Shown here piece by piece: positions 33,214-42,436 of a stretch of DNA of 64,000 nucleotides (position 1 is its first letter; every line of letters starts with the position of its first letter). The notes under the pieces were generated by a model. The model was not told the origin of the DNA, did not search any database, and was given only the letters and a program-made list of their open reading frames with translations. This DNA is from AP-15 sp963701815. GTDB taxonomy: Bacteria; Pseudomonadota; Alphaproteobacteria; ATCC43930; CGMCC-115725. The stretch lies in the NCBI GenBank assembly GCA_963701815.1, contig CAVPBN010000006.1, positions 62,001 through 126,000 of the forward strand. Reading direction: 5' to 3'. A program made the translations under genes and the position numbers.

Positions 33214-34644
33214 CCGGAGAGGGACGGGACGGCCGCGCGGCATTGCCCTCGGTCGATTTGATCCTGCGTTCCGAAGCCGGCGGCGCGCTGATCGCCAGGC
33301 ATGGCCGGCCGCTCGTGCTCGACGCCGTCCGCGCGGCGCTGGCCGAGACGCCGCCGGCCGATCGCAACGGGTCCGGGCGAGAGCGGTCCGGAGGATTCCG
33401 AATCGGTCGAGGCGATAACCGCCGAAGCCGCCCGATCGCTCGCGCGTCTGACCCGGCGATCGCAGCGGCGCGTCTTCAACCTGACCGGGACCGTCTTGCA
33501 CACCAATCTCGGCCGCGCGCCGTTGCCGGAAGAGGCGATCGCCGCCGCGACCGAAGCGATGCGCGACCCGTCGACCCTGGAATACGACATCGAGACCGGC
33601 CGCCGCGGCGAGCGCGACGACCATGTCTCGGGCTGGCTCACCAGGCTGACCGGCGCCGAGGCGGCGCTCGCCGTCAACAACAATGCCGGCGCGCTGGTGC
33701 TGGCGCTGAACGCATTGGCCGACGGGCAGGAGACGATCGTCTCGCGCGGCGAATTGATCGAGATCGGCGGCTCGTTCCGGCTGCCCGACATCATGGCCCG
33801 CGCCGGCACCCGGCTGCGCGAGGTCGGCACCACCAACCGTACCCACCTCGCCGATTTTGCGGACGCGATCGGGCCGCAGACCGGGCTGATCCTCAAGGCG
33901 CATACCAGCAATTATGCGATCGAGGGTTTCACCGCCGCCGTGCCGGCGGCAGAGCTCGCCGCGCTCGCCCACGGCCGGGCGGTGCCGTTTGTCGAAGATC
34001 TCGGCAGCGGTTCGCTGATCGATCTCGATCCCTGGGGGTTGCCGCACGAACCGACCGTGGCCGAGGCCTTGGCGCAAGGCGCCGATCTGGTCACCTTCAG
34101 CGGCGACAAATTGCTGGGCGGTCCGCAGGCGGGGCTCGTCGTCGGCCGCGCCGACCTCGTCGCCAGGCTGGCCCGGAACCCGCTGAAGCGTGCCTTGCGG
34201 CTCGACAAGATCCGCCTTGCGGCGCTCGAAGCGGTATTGCGCCTCTACGCCGACCCCGATCGGCTGGCCGAGCGGCTGCCGACGTTGCGGCTGCTGACCC
34301 GCCCCTATGACGAGATCGCGGCGCTCGGCCGCCGCCTGTTGCCGGCGATCGGGCACGCCCTCGCCGGTATTGCCGAGGTCGCGCTGGTCGAAACGAAGAG
34401 CCAGATCGGCAGCGGCGCCCTGCCGGTATCGCTGCTGCCGAGCGCGGCACTGGCGCTGCGGCCGCCGGGCCGCTCCGGCAGCGCGGTCGAAGCCTTGGCG
34501 CGCACCTTGCGCGGCCTGCCGGTCCCGGTCATCGGCCGCATCGAGGGCGGCCGCGTGCTGCTCGACCTGCGCTGCCTCGAAGACGAAGCCGCCTTTCTCG
34601 CGCAGCTCGGCGCGCTTCGCAGCGCATTGCGCGACATCGAATAA
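33210..34644 (+). CDS. selA: L-seryl-tRNA(Sec) selenium transferase, one frame break
   Basis: SelA is the PLP enzyme that converts seryl-tRNA(Sec) to selenocysteyl-tRNA(Sec) with selenophosphate. The start is GTG 33210, overlapping the selD stop (GTGA), followed by LPSVDLILRSEAGGALIARH. A frame change near 33375 then leads into RRVFNLTGTVLHTNLGRAPL, AALAVNNNAGALVL and the PLP-lysine motif TFSGDKLLGGPQAG. The C-terminal domain ends RCLEDEAAFLAQLGALRSAL. Corrected length is about 478 residues, which is normal. selB and the tRNA(Sec) gene are not in the window. Confidence 0.92.
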
Positions 34645-34698
34645 TCGCGGTTGCCCTTGTGTGATGGTTCCGAAATCCGGCGGTTAATTTAAAGGGTT

Positions 34699-34788
34699 GT
34701 CATTGCGAGAAGCCCGCAGGGCGACGCGGCAATCTCAAAGGAGGACCGCGACCGGTCGACGAGATTGCTTCGCTGCGCTCGCAATGAC
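34699..34788. repeat. Dispersed palindromic repeat (GTCATTGCGAG family)
   Basis: The outer arms GTCATTGCGAG and CTCGCAATGAC and the inner arms GCAATCTC and GAGATTGC make a nested inverted repeat of 90 bases between selA and the next gene. A second element built from the same half-sites lies at 60288-60362. Sequences of this kind are scattered in intergenic regions of many bacterial genomes and can form long hairpins. They encode nothing recognisable. Confidence 0.8.
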
Positions 34789-34883
34789 AGGCCTTTTCTC
34801 AATATCGAGGACTTCGCGTACACTGCAATAATATCGGCGTACACCAATATAACTGTTCGGCGGGCTGCATCTACCCAACCGCG

Positions 34884-35281
34884 TCAGCGGATTCCCGCAT
34901 CATACGTCAGCACCGCCTTTGTCGTCCGGCCGCGTTCGACGGTGACCGGCTCGGGTGCGGACGAGCCCGGCGGGCGCTGGGATGTCAAGCGCAGCGTATA
35001 ATCCCCGGGCGGCAGATCGACCCGAAACCGGCCCTGCGGGTCCGAGGCGATCTGCGCCACAACCGCGCCGGCCGCGTCAACGACCGCGACCTGCCCCGGA
35101 ATTCCGCGCCGGTCGGCTGGCCTGCGCGCGCAACCGGAAACGCCGGATAAAGGACGATCTGCCCGTCGATATGGCCCGTCGCAGAAGATGACGGCAAATC
35201 ATTCGCCCAAGCGCTGGCGTCGGCCACGGTCGCGGTCGCGGAGAACAGGACAAACGCGGCAGCTAAGATGGTGGCGGTCAT
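34884..35281 (-). CDS. Small secreted protein with carboxypeptidase-regulatory-like domain, one frame break
   Basis: A start ATG at 35281 gives a signal peptide (ILAAAFVLFSATATVADASA) and HIDGQIVLYPAFPVAR. After a frame change near 35110 the text continues GQVAVVDAAGAVVAQIASDP, GRFRVDLPPGDYTLRL and VTVERGRTTKAVLTYDAGIR, a typical Ig-like carboxypeptidase-regulatory or transthyretin-type fold. Length when corrected is about 132 residues. The 3' end of this gene is repeated at 37683-37862 as part of a tandem duplication. The role is unknown; such domains usually decorate extracellular proteins. Confidence 0.65.
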
Positions 35282-35562
35282 TGGCAACCGTGCGGTTCGA
35301 GAACATTGCAGTCGCGCCGCTATTCTAAAGACTTTTGGTAAAATGTAATAGTCAGGCGACAAAAGCGTCGTGCGCCGGCCAAATCGAGAGAAGGCGATCG
35401 GTCGGCATGTCAGGGTTGACGACCGCGCGCAACGCCGTTAAGCTAATTGTAAGGTTGAACGAGGATCACGGCGAGGAGCCCGCCATCGTGCACGCGTGAC
35501 GGGAAAGTGGGCCTGCATCCTTTCGGTGGAACGAGAAACCTTCGGCAAGGGAGACTCCGGAC

Positions 35563-37251
35563 ATGGGTATTCGATCTAAAGTCGGCCGCATCGCGACCCA
35601 CGGGGCGCTCGCGGCGAGCCTGTTGGCCCTCGGCGTGGGTCTTGCCGGCACGCCGAAAGCAGTGCGCGCGCAGGAACTCACTCTCCGGGCCGCCGATCCG
35701 ACGCAACAGGGATCGCTGAGCCCGGAGGCCGCAGCGGCCCTTATTGCCCGAGGCCCGCTGCCCTTCAGCGAGGCCGATGTGGCTGCCAAGGCAGCCGCCG
35801 ACCGGGCCCATGCCGACCTGGTGCGATCGGGAGCGCTGCTGCTGCCTCCCAGCCGCTCCGAACTCGCCGCCGCCGGTGTCGGGTTGCGGAGGGCGGAGGC
35901 GCCCACGATCGTCGGCACCCTGAATTTCGCGGGGCAGAGCAACCCGAATCTTTCGCCGTCCGACAGCACCGGTGCGATCGGGCCGACCCGATACATTCAG
36001 CTCGTCAACGCCAACGCTGCCATCTACAACCGCACGACCAAGGCAATCATCGCCTCGGGCACCCTCGACCAGCTGGCCGGCCAGGCTTCGACCGTCAACA
36101 GCTTCGACCCGCAGATCATCTGGGACCCGGGGACCAACCGCTTCTATTACGCCATGGATTCGATCTTCTCGGCGACCAGCAACGTTTTGTCCTTTGGTTT
36201 CAGCACGACCGCGACGCCAGCCAATGTCACCACCAACTGGTGCCACTATCAGGTCAGTTTCGGCATCCCCTTTCCCGACTATCCGAAGCTGGGCCACAGC
36301 GCGTTCTTCGCCGTGATCGGCTTCAATGAGTTCGCCAACAACTCAAGTGGCGGCTTTGTCGGATCGGGCCTTGTCGCGCTCAGCAAACCGCCGGCGGGAA
36401 CCACCTGCCCGTCCGCCTCGACCTTCAAGTTCGGCGCGATATCCAACTTGAAGGACACGACCGGCAAGCAGGTGTTCACGCCGGTGCCGGCAAACCAGGT
36501 CGATCCGCTCACCACCGGGTACGTCGTGACCCGCAATGGGGGGTTGCCCGCGACCAAGCTGTGGCTCTTCAGTGTGACGAAGAGCGCTACCGGTACTCCG
36601 GTCTTCGGAGGCGCGAGGGGCGTCACCGTCGCCAGCTATACCGTCCCGCCGAGCGCCACCCAGCCGACTTTCACCCAGAAGCTGGATACGCTCGACGCCC
36701 GTCCCATGAACGCGGTGCAGGCGTTTGACCCCAAACTCAAGACCTTCTCGTTGTGGACCCAGCATACGATCGCGTCGGGCACTGCCTCGGCGGTGCGCTT
36801 CTATGAGATCAACCCGGTCCCGGCCGCGCCGGTATTGCAGCGAAGCACCAACATAACAGCGACAAACACGTTCCTGTTCAACGGCTCGGTCTCGCCGGAC
36901 CGCAAGAAGAACGGGGCGGCGACGGCGTTCGGGAACAATGTCGTGGTGAATTACAGCGTGTCGAGCCCCTCCATCCCCGCACGCATCGTCGCCGCGTCGA
37001 GCCTCAATAACGGGCCGCTGGCATTCGTAAAGGTGAAAAACGGGGTCGGCCCGTACCGGGATTTCACCTGTAAAAATGCCGGCAATATCTGCCGCTGGGG
37101 GGATTACTCCGGCGCGTCGCCGGACCCGGCTCCGACCACCGGATCCTCAACGTCGGGCGAGGTCTGGGGCACCAACCAGTACTCCGGCGTCGTCAACCCC
37201 GGCACGAGCATAGCCAACTGGCGCACCCAGATCTTTGCGGTGAAGCCCTGA
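35563..37251 (+). CDS. Secreted protein of unknown function (562 residues)
   Basis: GGGAG precedes ATG 35563. There is a clear Sec signal peptide (hydrophobic THGALAASLLALGVGLAGTP, then AVRAQ). The mature protein is intact, Ser/Thr/Asn-rich and beta-strand-like. It includes NLSPSDSTGAIGPTRYIQLV, SFDPQIIWDPGTNRFYYAMD, TNWCHYQVSFGIPFPDYPKL and a C-terminal RWGDYSGASPDP followed by a closing strand ending TQIFAVKP. The alternating strand pattern suggests a beta-propeller-like extracellular domain, but I do not recognise the family. A diverged C-terminal relative lies at 37863-38346. A hairpin (CTCGGG-TTT-CCCGAG) follows the stop directly. Confidence 0.7.
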   Translation: MGIRSKVGRIATHGALAASLLALGVGLAGTPKAVRAQELTLRAADPTQQGSLSPEAAAALIARGPLPFSEADVAAKAAADRAHADLVRSGALLLPPSRSELAAAGVGLRRAEAPTIVGTLNFAGQSNPNLSPSDSTGAIGPTRYIQLVNANAAIYNRTTKAIIASGTLDQLAGQASTVNSFDPQIIWDPGTNRFYYAMDSIFSATSNVLSFGFSTTATPANVTTNWCHYQVSFGIPFPDYPKLGHSAFFAVIGFNEFANNSSGGFVGSGLVALSKPPAGTTCPSASTFKFGAISNLKDTTGKQVFTPVPANQVDPLTTGYVVTRNGGLPATKLWLFSVTKSATGTPVFGGARGVTVASYTVPPSATQPTFTQKLDTLDARPMNAVQAFDPKLKTFSLWTQHTIASGTASAVRFYEINPVPAAPVLQRSTNITATNTFLFNGSVSPDRKKNGAATAFGNNVVVNYSVSSPSIPARIVAASSLNNGPLAFVKVKNGVGPYRDFTCKNAGNICRWGDYSGASPDPAPTTGSSTSGEVWGTNQYSGVVNPGTSIANWRTQIFAVKP

Positions 37252-37322
37252 TCTCGGGTTTCCCGAGCCCCCGGCGGGACCCTTCATCGCGAAGTTGCAC
37301 AAACCAAACTCTTCGACCGCCG

Positions 37323-37356
37323 ATAGGGAGGGGATGCGTGAGCATCCCCTCCCTAT
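37323..37356. terminator. Perfect 15-bp hairpin between secreted-protein gene and rpsI fragment
   Basis: ATAGGGAGGGGATGC pairs perfectly with its complement around a GTGA loop. No T-run follows on either strand. A shorter version (GAGGGATGC arms, 4-base loop) sits at the equivalent place in the duplicated copy at 38366-38387, which supports the tandem-duplication reading of this region. Confidence 0.65.
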
Positions 37357-37394
37357 AACACTCGGACGGGCTCGGCACTCGCCTCGCGGCGGAT

Positions 37395-37560
37395 CAGCGT
37401 TTCGAAAACTGGAAGCTGCGGCGGGCTTTGGCCTTGCCGTATTTCTTGCGCTCGATGCGGCTGTCGCGGGTCATAAAAACCCTGGCTCTTAAGCAACGCG
37501 CGCAATCCCGGCTCGTAACACGTCAAGGCCTTGCTGATGCCGTGGGGCGCACCGCGCCCG
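37395..37560 (-). pseudogene. rpsI 3' fragment (tandem-duplication product)
   Basis: About 165 bases closely match the last 55 codons of the complete rpsI gene at 38454-39038, including the stop and the equivalents of its C-terminal KKYGKAKARRSFQFSKR, with several small indels. The similarity stops abruptly at about 37560, where sequence from the selA 3' end begins. It therefore cannot encode a ribosomal protein. Confidence 0.85.
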
Positions 37561-37561
37561 C

Positions 37562-37645
37562 CTGCATCTGCGCTGCCTCGAAAATGCAGCGGCCTTTCTC
37601 GCGCAGCTCGGCGCGCTTCAGAGCGCATTGCGCGCCACGGGATGA
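37562..37645 (+). pseudogene. selA 3' fragment fused to the rpsI fragment
   Basis: The segment reads LHLRCLENAAAFLAQLGALQ and ends in TGA, matching the last 27 codons of selA at 34560-34644 (LDLRCLEDEAAFLAQLGALR). It directly abuts the rpsI fragment at about 37560, so it marks the junction of a tandem duplication whose unit ran from within selA to within rpsI. Confidence 0.85.
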
Positions 37646-37682
37646 TCCCGTAGCCGGCTGGCGGCGGCACACGCCAACTCAA

Positions 37683-37862
37683 ACTGTTCGGCGGGCTGCG
37701 TCTACCCAACCGCGTCAGCGGATCCCCGCGTCATACGTCAGCACCGTCTTTGTGACCCGGCCGCATTCGACGGTAATCGATTCGGGTTCGGATGAACCCG
37801 GCCATAGCTGTGAGGTCAAGCGCAGCGTATACCGCCCGCGGGATCGACCCGGAACCGGCCCT
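37683..37862 (-). pseudogene. 3' fragment of the carboxypeptidase-regulatory-like gene
   Basis: The segment is a near copy of 34851-35040. The shared flank AACTGTTCGGCGGGCTGC and the reverse-strand C-terminal codons (VLTYDAGIR-type ending) are both recognisable, with base changes and small deletions. The 5' part of the gene, including the signal peptide, is absent. It continues the order seen at the original locus (selA end, then this gene). Confidence 0.8.
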
Positions 37863-38346
37863 GGACGGCACCGGGCTCGCCCGCGACGTTGTCGCTTGGT
37901 TTGAGGTGCTCCCGAAACTCGGCGCCACGACGCTGTCGGCGAGCATCGTTAATCAGGGCTTTGTCGTCCCCGGTAACGGCTACAGCATCATCCTTTCCGG
38001 CGTTCGGCTTGGACAAGACCGGCGCAGGCGCGCTCGGCATGACCATCACCAACAAGAGTGCGAAGGTGGCCGGCGGCTACCCGAGCGCCGCCTTCATCCA
38101 GTTCGCCGCGAGCAAGCCCTCCGGCGGCATCGTTGTGAGCGGTCAGGGCTTTACATCGGATGACGGCTTTACCGGCTGTCCGGGGAAAGGTCCGGGCAAA
38201 GTCGGCCGTTGGGGCGACTACGGCGCCGCGACAGTCGATGCGGCGACCGGATTCTCTACACCGTCAACGAAATGATCCCTGACCCCTCGAAGTTTACCCG
38301 CGGCAAGTTTGCCAATTGGGGGACCTTCATCACTCAGCTGCACTGA
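37863..38346 (+). pseudogene. C-terminal remnant of a secreted protein related to 35563-37251
   Basis: Pieces in three frames read VAWFEVLPKLGATTLSASIV, GLDKTGAGALGMTITNKSAK, GYPSAAFIQFAASKPSGGI and GKVGRWGDYGAATVDAATG, and end FTRGKFANWGTFITQLH before TGA 38346. The RWGDYGAATVDAATG motif and closing strand correspond to the C-terminal region of the intact 562-residue secreted protein, but divergence is high, so it may descend from a paralogue. No start or signal peptide remains. Confidence 0.65.
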
Positions 38347-38365
38347 GCCCTTCGGCGCCGTGCGG

Positions 38366-38387
38366 GAGGGATGCCTGTGCATCCCTC
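38366..38387. terminator. Hairpin between secreted-protein remnant and rpsI
   Basis: GAGGGATGC pairs with GCATCCCTC around CTGT. It mirrors the 37323-37356 hairpin in the other duplication copy. A palindrome CCGCCTAGGCGG (38441-38452) lies just beyond the rpsI stop on the minus strand. Confidence 0.55.
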
Positions 38388-38453
38388 TCATCACCCGGAC
38401 AGGCCCGGCCTAGGCAGGCCTGTGGCGATGGTGCCGCCGCCCGCCTAGGCGGA

Positions 38454-39038
38454 TCAGCGCTTCGAGAACTGGAAGCTGCGGCGGGCTTTGGCCTTGCCGT
38501 ATTTCTTGCGCTCGACGACGCGGCTGTCGCGGGTCAGAAAACCCTGGCTCTTCAGCAACGGGCGCAATCCCGGCTCGTAACACGTCAGGGCCTTGCTGAT
38601 GCCGTGGCGCACCGCGCCGGCCTGCCCCGACAGTCCGCCGCCCTTGACCGTGCACAGCACGTCGAACTGGCCGAGCCGGTCGGCTGCGACAAAGGGCTGG
38701 TTGATCAGCATGCGCAGCACCGGCCGCGCGAAATAGACCGGGCTGTCGCGGTCGTTGACCTTGATCGCCCCGGTGCCGGGTTTGATCCAGACGCGGGCGA
38801 CGGCATTTTTGCGCTTGCCGGTCGCATAGGCCCGGCCCAACTCGTCGATCTGCGGCAGCACGTCGACGGCGACCGGCACGGCCGGGACCGGTGTCGCCGT
38901 CGTCGGGGCGGTGCGCGCCGCCGCCATCGCCTGGCGCAGGCTGCCCAGGCCCTGAAAGGTCTGACCGGCGCCGCGCGGGCCGGCGGGCTGACCGTCGCGC
39001 TGATTTGCCGGCCGGTCCTCGGGTTCGTCGGCAGCCAT
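38454..39038 (-). CDS. rpsI: 30S ribosomal protein S9
   Basis: The conserved core reads GRAYATGKRKNAVARVWIKP, GLSGQAGAVRHGISKAL and ends RRSFQFSKR with the basic tail that reaches the P-site tRNA. The ATG at 39038 is two bases after the rplM stop, giving a protein of 194 residues. This is longer than the usual 130-160 because of an N-terminal Ala/Pro/Gln-rich extension of about 65 residues (MAADEPEDRPANQRDG), as alphaproteobacterial S9 proteins often carry in shorter form. It forms the standard rplM-rpsI operon. Its 3' end was copied to 37395-37560. Confidence 0.96.
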   Translation of the reverse strand: MAADEPEDRPANQRDGQPAGPRGAGQTFQGLGSLRQAMAAARTAPTTATPVPAVPVAVDVLPQIDELGRAYATGKRKNAVARVWIKPGTGAIKVNDRDSPVYFARPVLRMLINQPFVAADRLGQFDVLCTVKGGGLSGQAGAVRHGISKALTCYEPGLRPLLKSQGFLTRDSRVVERKKYGKAKARRSFQFSKR

Positions 39039-39040
39039 CG

Positions 39041-39502
39041 TCACGCCCTCACATTTTTGCGGTTCATCGCCCCGATATCGAGCAGCTCGGGCTGCTGCGC
39101 CGCATGCGGATGGTCGGGCCCGGCAAAAACCCGCAAATTCTTCATGACCTGGCGGCCGAGCGGCCCGCGCGGCACCATGCGCTCGACCGCCTTGCGGATG
39201 ACCCGCTCGGGATAGCGGCCGGCGAGGATGGCGCCCTTGCTGCGGCCCTTGATGCCGCCGGGATAGCCGGTGTGCCAGTAGAAGATGTCGTCCTGACGCT
39301 TGTTGCCGGTCAGCTCGACCTTCTCGGCATTGATCACGACGACATTGTCGCCGCAATCCATGTGCGGCGTGTAGCTCGGCTTGTGCTTGCCGCGCAGGCG
39401 GGTGGCGAGGATCGCGGCAAGCCGGCCGAGCACCAACCCGTCGGCATCGACCAGCAACCACTTTTTGCGAATATCGGAGGGTTTTGCAGAAAAGGTTTTC
39501 AT
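39041..39502 (-). CDS. rplM: 50S ribosomal protein L13
   Basis: This intact 153-residue protein has MKTFSAKPSDIRKKWLLVDA, LGRLAAILATRLRGKHKPSY, GDNVVVINAEKVELTGNK and RMVPRGPLGRQVMKNLRVFA, which are diagnostic for L13. It is the first gene of the rplM-rpsI operon on the minus strand. The promoter should lie within 39503-39718, shared with the divergent uracil-DNA glycosylase gene; no clear promoter pair is visible there. Confidence 0.97.
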   Translation of the reverse strand: MKTFSAKPSDIRKKWLLVDADGLVLGRLAAILATRLRGKHKPSYTPHMDCGDNVVVINAEKVELTGNKRQDDIFYWHTGYPGGIKGRSKGAILAGRYPERVIRKAVERMVPRGPLGRQVMKNLRVFAGPDHPHAAQQPELLDIGAMNRKNVRA

Positions 39503-39718
39503 GATCTCGTCAAAACTGCCGGCGCCGGCAGATGCATCCGGGAGGCGCCGATTTAAGCGATTGCCGGTCGATCGTCAAGCGAGCGCGCGGCAAAGACGGC
39601 GGCTTATCGGCGAGGGCAAGCGGCCGCATCGCAAAAAGGCCCCGATATGTTCCGCCCGGATTCGGGGATGATCGCAAAGGCTGGCCAGCCTGCGGTTTGA
39701 ATCTGTAGATTGGCGCCG

Positions 39719-40608
39719 ATGTCGGCGAACGAAACTCTCGATCCGCAGGCGGCGCTGGCGCTGTTGCGCTGGTATGTCGAGATGGGCGCGGACGAGGCGA
39801 TCGAGGCCCGGCCGATCGATCGGCTCGCCCCGCCGACCTCGCCCCGTTCGCAGCCGTCTGCGCTCGATCCGCCTGCGCTCGATCCTCTGCGAAGGAATCG
39901 CCGAAGCCGGCCGCGCCGCCCGGACCGCCGTCCGCCGCGCGGGCGGTCGCGGCCGCGCCGCCTGCGGCACTCGCCGAATCGCTGGCCGAGGGCGCGCAAT
40001 CGGCGCGCCGCCTCGCCGCCGGCGCCGCGACGGTCGAGGAGTTGGCGGCGCTGGTCGACGGCTTCGACGGCTGCGCGCTGAAGCGCACCGCGACCAACAC
40101 GGTCTTTGCCGACGGCAACCCGGCGGCCCCGGTCATGATCGTCGGCGAGGCGCCCGGCGCCGAGGAAGACCGCACCGGGCGGCCCTTTGTCGGCCGCGCC
40201 GGGCAATTGCTCGACCGGATGCTGGCGGCGATCGGCCTCGACCGGCAGAGCGTGCTGATCACCAACGTCGTCTACTGGCGGCCGCCGGGCAATCGCACGC
40301 CGACTTCGGCCGAGATCGCCGCGTGTCTGCCGTTTGTTTTGCGCCATATCGCGCTGACCCGGCCGCAAATCCTGGTCCTGGCCGGCGCCACCGCGGCCGG
40401 GGCATTGTTGCCGCCGGGCCAGGGCATCACCCGGCTGCGCGGCCGCTGGTTCGACCTCGCGGTGCCCGGGCTCGACCGGCCGGTGCCGACATTGCCGATG
40501 TTCCACCCGTCCTTTCTGCTGCGCGCCCCCGAACGCAAGCGCGAGGCATGGCGCGACCTGCTGGCATTGCGCGCCCGGCTCGACGCGTTGGGCGTCGGGA
40601 CCGGCTAG
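39719..40608 (+). CDS. Uracil-DNA glycosylase (type 4/5-like), one frame break in the linker
   Basis: The catalytic domain is intact: GCALKRTATNTVFADGNP, VMIVGEAPGAEEDRTGRPFV, GRAGQLLDRML, LITNVVYWRPPGNRTPT and MFHPSFLLRAPERKRE. This is the iron-sulfur uracil-DNA glycosylase family that removes uracil from DNA. The N terminus (MSANETLDPQAALALLRWYV, EMGADEAIEARPID) is in another frame; the change falls near 39890 within a Pro/Ala-rich linker. A GTTG-type start at 39710 is possible, but ATG 39719 fits the family start. It is divergent from rplM. Confidence 0.88.
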
Positions 40609-40746
40609 ACCACATGTCCGCGTGAGGGCGGAGAGGTGGTCGAAGAGGGAACCGCGTCGAATGATGCGCTCGATCGTCCCGAACCAATGGACTTTTACTC
40701 GAATGAACGGTAGTTTTATCAGAAATGGTGGAGAAGGGCATTTCGG

Positions 40747-42368
40747 ATGTTTCGAGGCTGCGGCTCGGAGAATCGCCGACGGAATGTGTTGTTGCTCGCA
40801 GCGGCGTGCCTGATCGGAGCGAACATTGGTGCGGCGCGCCTCGCGAAGAGCGACGAGGTGGATGCAAATCTGCGGACCGGAACGGCGGCAAGCACCAAGC
40901 CGGCGGCCCGCGCGGTCTTCGCCGGCAACGACACACGCGGCAGGCGCGGGCTATGGGTGACCGATGGGACGGCCGCCGGAACCAGCCAACTGATGGTCGC
41001 GGACGCCTACTCGGGCGGTCTGTTGGTATTTACCGGATTCTGGCGGCCACGCTGGATTCACGCTCCTTGGCGGCAAGCTGCTGTTCGTGGGCGCCAGCAG
41101 AACTGGGGCTGGCCAAGCTGCCCCTGCCGATCTTTGGGTCACCAACGGAACCGCGGTGGGCACGACCAGATTGAAAGTTGCCGGGGCCAATTCCGGCGGG
41201 TTGTTTTCGGGCGGCATCAACCCGCACTTCACCGTGCTGGGCAAGAGAGCGATCTTCGCTGGCGAGAGCACGAGTCGATCTTGGCCTTTGGGTGACCGAC
41301 GGCACCTCGGCGGGCACGCACGAAATAAAAGTGACCGGCGCCAACGATCGACGGTCTGTTGGACTTTGGCGATCCAGGCTTCACGATCCTCGGGAACAAG
41401 GCGATATTCGGGGGATTTAATGCCGATGGTTCTGTCGACCTTTGGGTGACCGACGGCACCTCGGCCGGCACGCGATGAACTGAGGGTTGTCGGCCTATTC
41501 AGTTTGACCGTGGGTGACAGCTTCATCACTGAACCGCATTTCGCGGTGCTGGGCCGGAAAGCCCTGTTCGCAGGCGAGGACCAAAACGGGTCGCGTCGGG
41601 CTCTGGTCGACAGACGGGACGGCGGCGGGAACAAGAGAGCTGGTCGCCGGCGATATGTTCGAGTTTGTTGCTCAACCCCGGTTTCACGCGCCTTGGGGCC
41701 AAGGTGCTTGTTCTGCCGGCACCGCTGGTAGCGTCGGCGGTCACATTACGACAAACCTTTGGGCGACTGACGGAACGAGCGGCCGGGACCAAGGAGCTGA
41801 CGGTCGCCGGCGCCTCTTCCCTCGGGCTGCTCGAGTTCGGGGATCCTAGCACGGAGTTCTTCTGTCCTCGGCAGGAAGGCGCTGTTCGAGGGCCAGGATG
41901 CGAGCGACATCTACGGCCTGTGGGTGACGGACGGGACGGCTGCCGACACCAGGGAACTCTCGGTGGCCGGAGCCTCGTCCGGCGGATTGTTCAATACTGC
42001 GCTTGATCCCGATTTCACCGCCTTTGGCGGCAAGGCGCTGTTTCTGGGCTCGGATGCGAGCGACCGCTCCGATCTCTGGGTGACGGATGGGACGTCGGTG
42101 GGGACGCGCGAGATAGAAGCCGTCGGCGCCTATTGGCAGGGGTTGATCCCGCAAAACTTCGCGGTCGTCGGCAACCGCGCATTGTTCAACGGCCTCGATG
42201 CCAACTTCGCAGCGCAGCTCTGGGTCACCGACGGAACATCCGCGGGAACGGAGAAACTGCCGGGTCAAAGGGGCTTCTCGCGACGGGCTCAACCCTTCGG
42301 ATATCGCCGCCCTTCGCGGCTCCACGCGCGCCGATGCCGGATTTGCCCGCTTCGGAACAGATGGTTGA
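40747..42368 (+). pseudogene. Secreted LWVTDGT-repeat protein, copy A (decayed)
   Basis: ATG 40747, after GGAGAAGGG, starts a signal-peptide-like N terminus (RNVLLLAAACLIGANIGAAR) nearly identical to copy B. Nine motifs of the form LWVTDGTAAGT follow at spacings of about 150-178 bases (near 40955, 41133, 41283, 41443, 41608, 41758, 41918, 42073 and 42223). They fall in all frames, so at least eight frame changes are required. The natural end is TGA 42368 after GLNPSDIAAL, matching GLEPDDITAL at the end of copy B. The repeat is that of ELWxxDGTxxGT/hyalin-type extracellular proteins. Confidence 0.8.
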
Positions 42369-42436
42369 CTTTCAACAAAATTAATCAGAAAATCTATCAA
42401 GTATCTGTTGTAACAGGAACGCGAAGGATATTTCGG
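42369..42436 (+). promoter_or_regulatory. AT-rich spacer before LWVTDGT copy B
   Basis: This short spacer is markedly richer in A and T than its surroundings (CAACAAAATTAATCAG, then ATCTATCAAGTATCTG), and its end (GGATATTTCGG before ATG) resembles the sequence just before copy A (GGCATTTCGG). It may contain the promoter of copy B, duplicated with the gene. No exact -35/-10 pair is claimed. Confidence 0.4.

Noticed and set aside
34645..34883. tRNA(Sec) gene next to selA
   Set aside because: The hairpins here belong to the palindromic repeat; no acceptor stem with a CCA-type end or UCA anticodon arm could be formed.
35440..36300. Minus-strand gene opposite the 562-residue secreted protein
   Set aside because: It has no ribosome-binding site and no recognisable motif; the plus-strand frame has a signal peptide and a good ribosome-binding site.
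37889..38275. Independent small secreted-protein gene
   Set aside because: It has no start, signal peptide or ribosome-binding site and continues in other frames; it is the tail of a larger decayed gene.
34699..38453. Insertion sequence as the cause of the 34.6-38.5 kb mosaic
   Set aside because: No transposase, terminal inverted repeats or target duplication were found; a tandem duplication explains the order without one.
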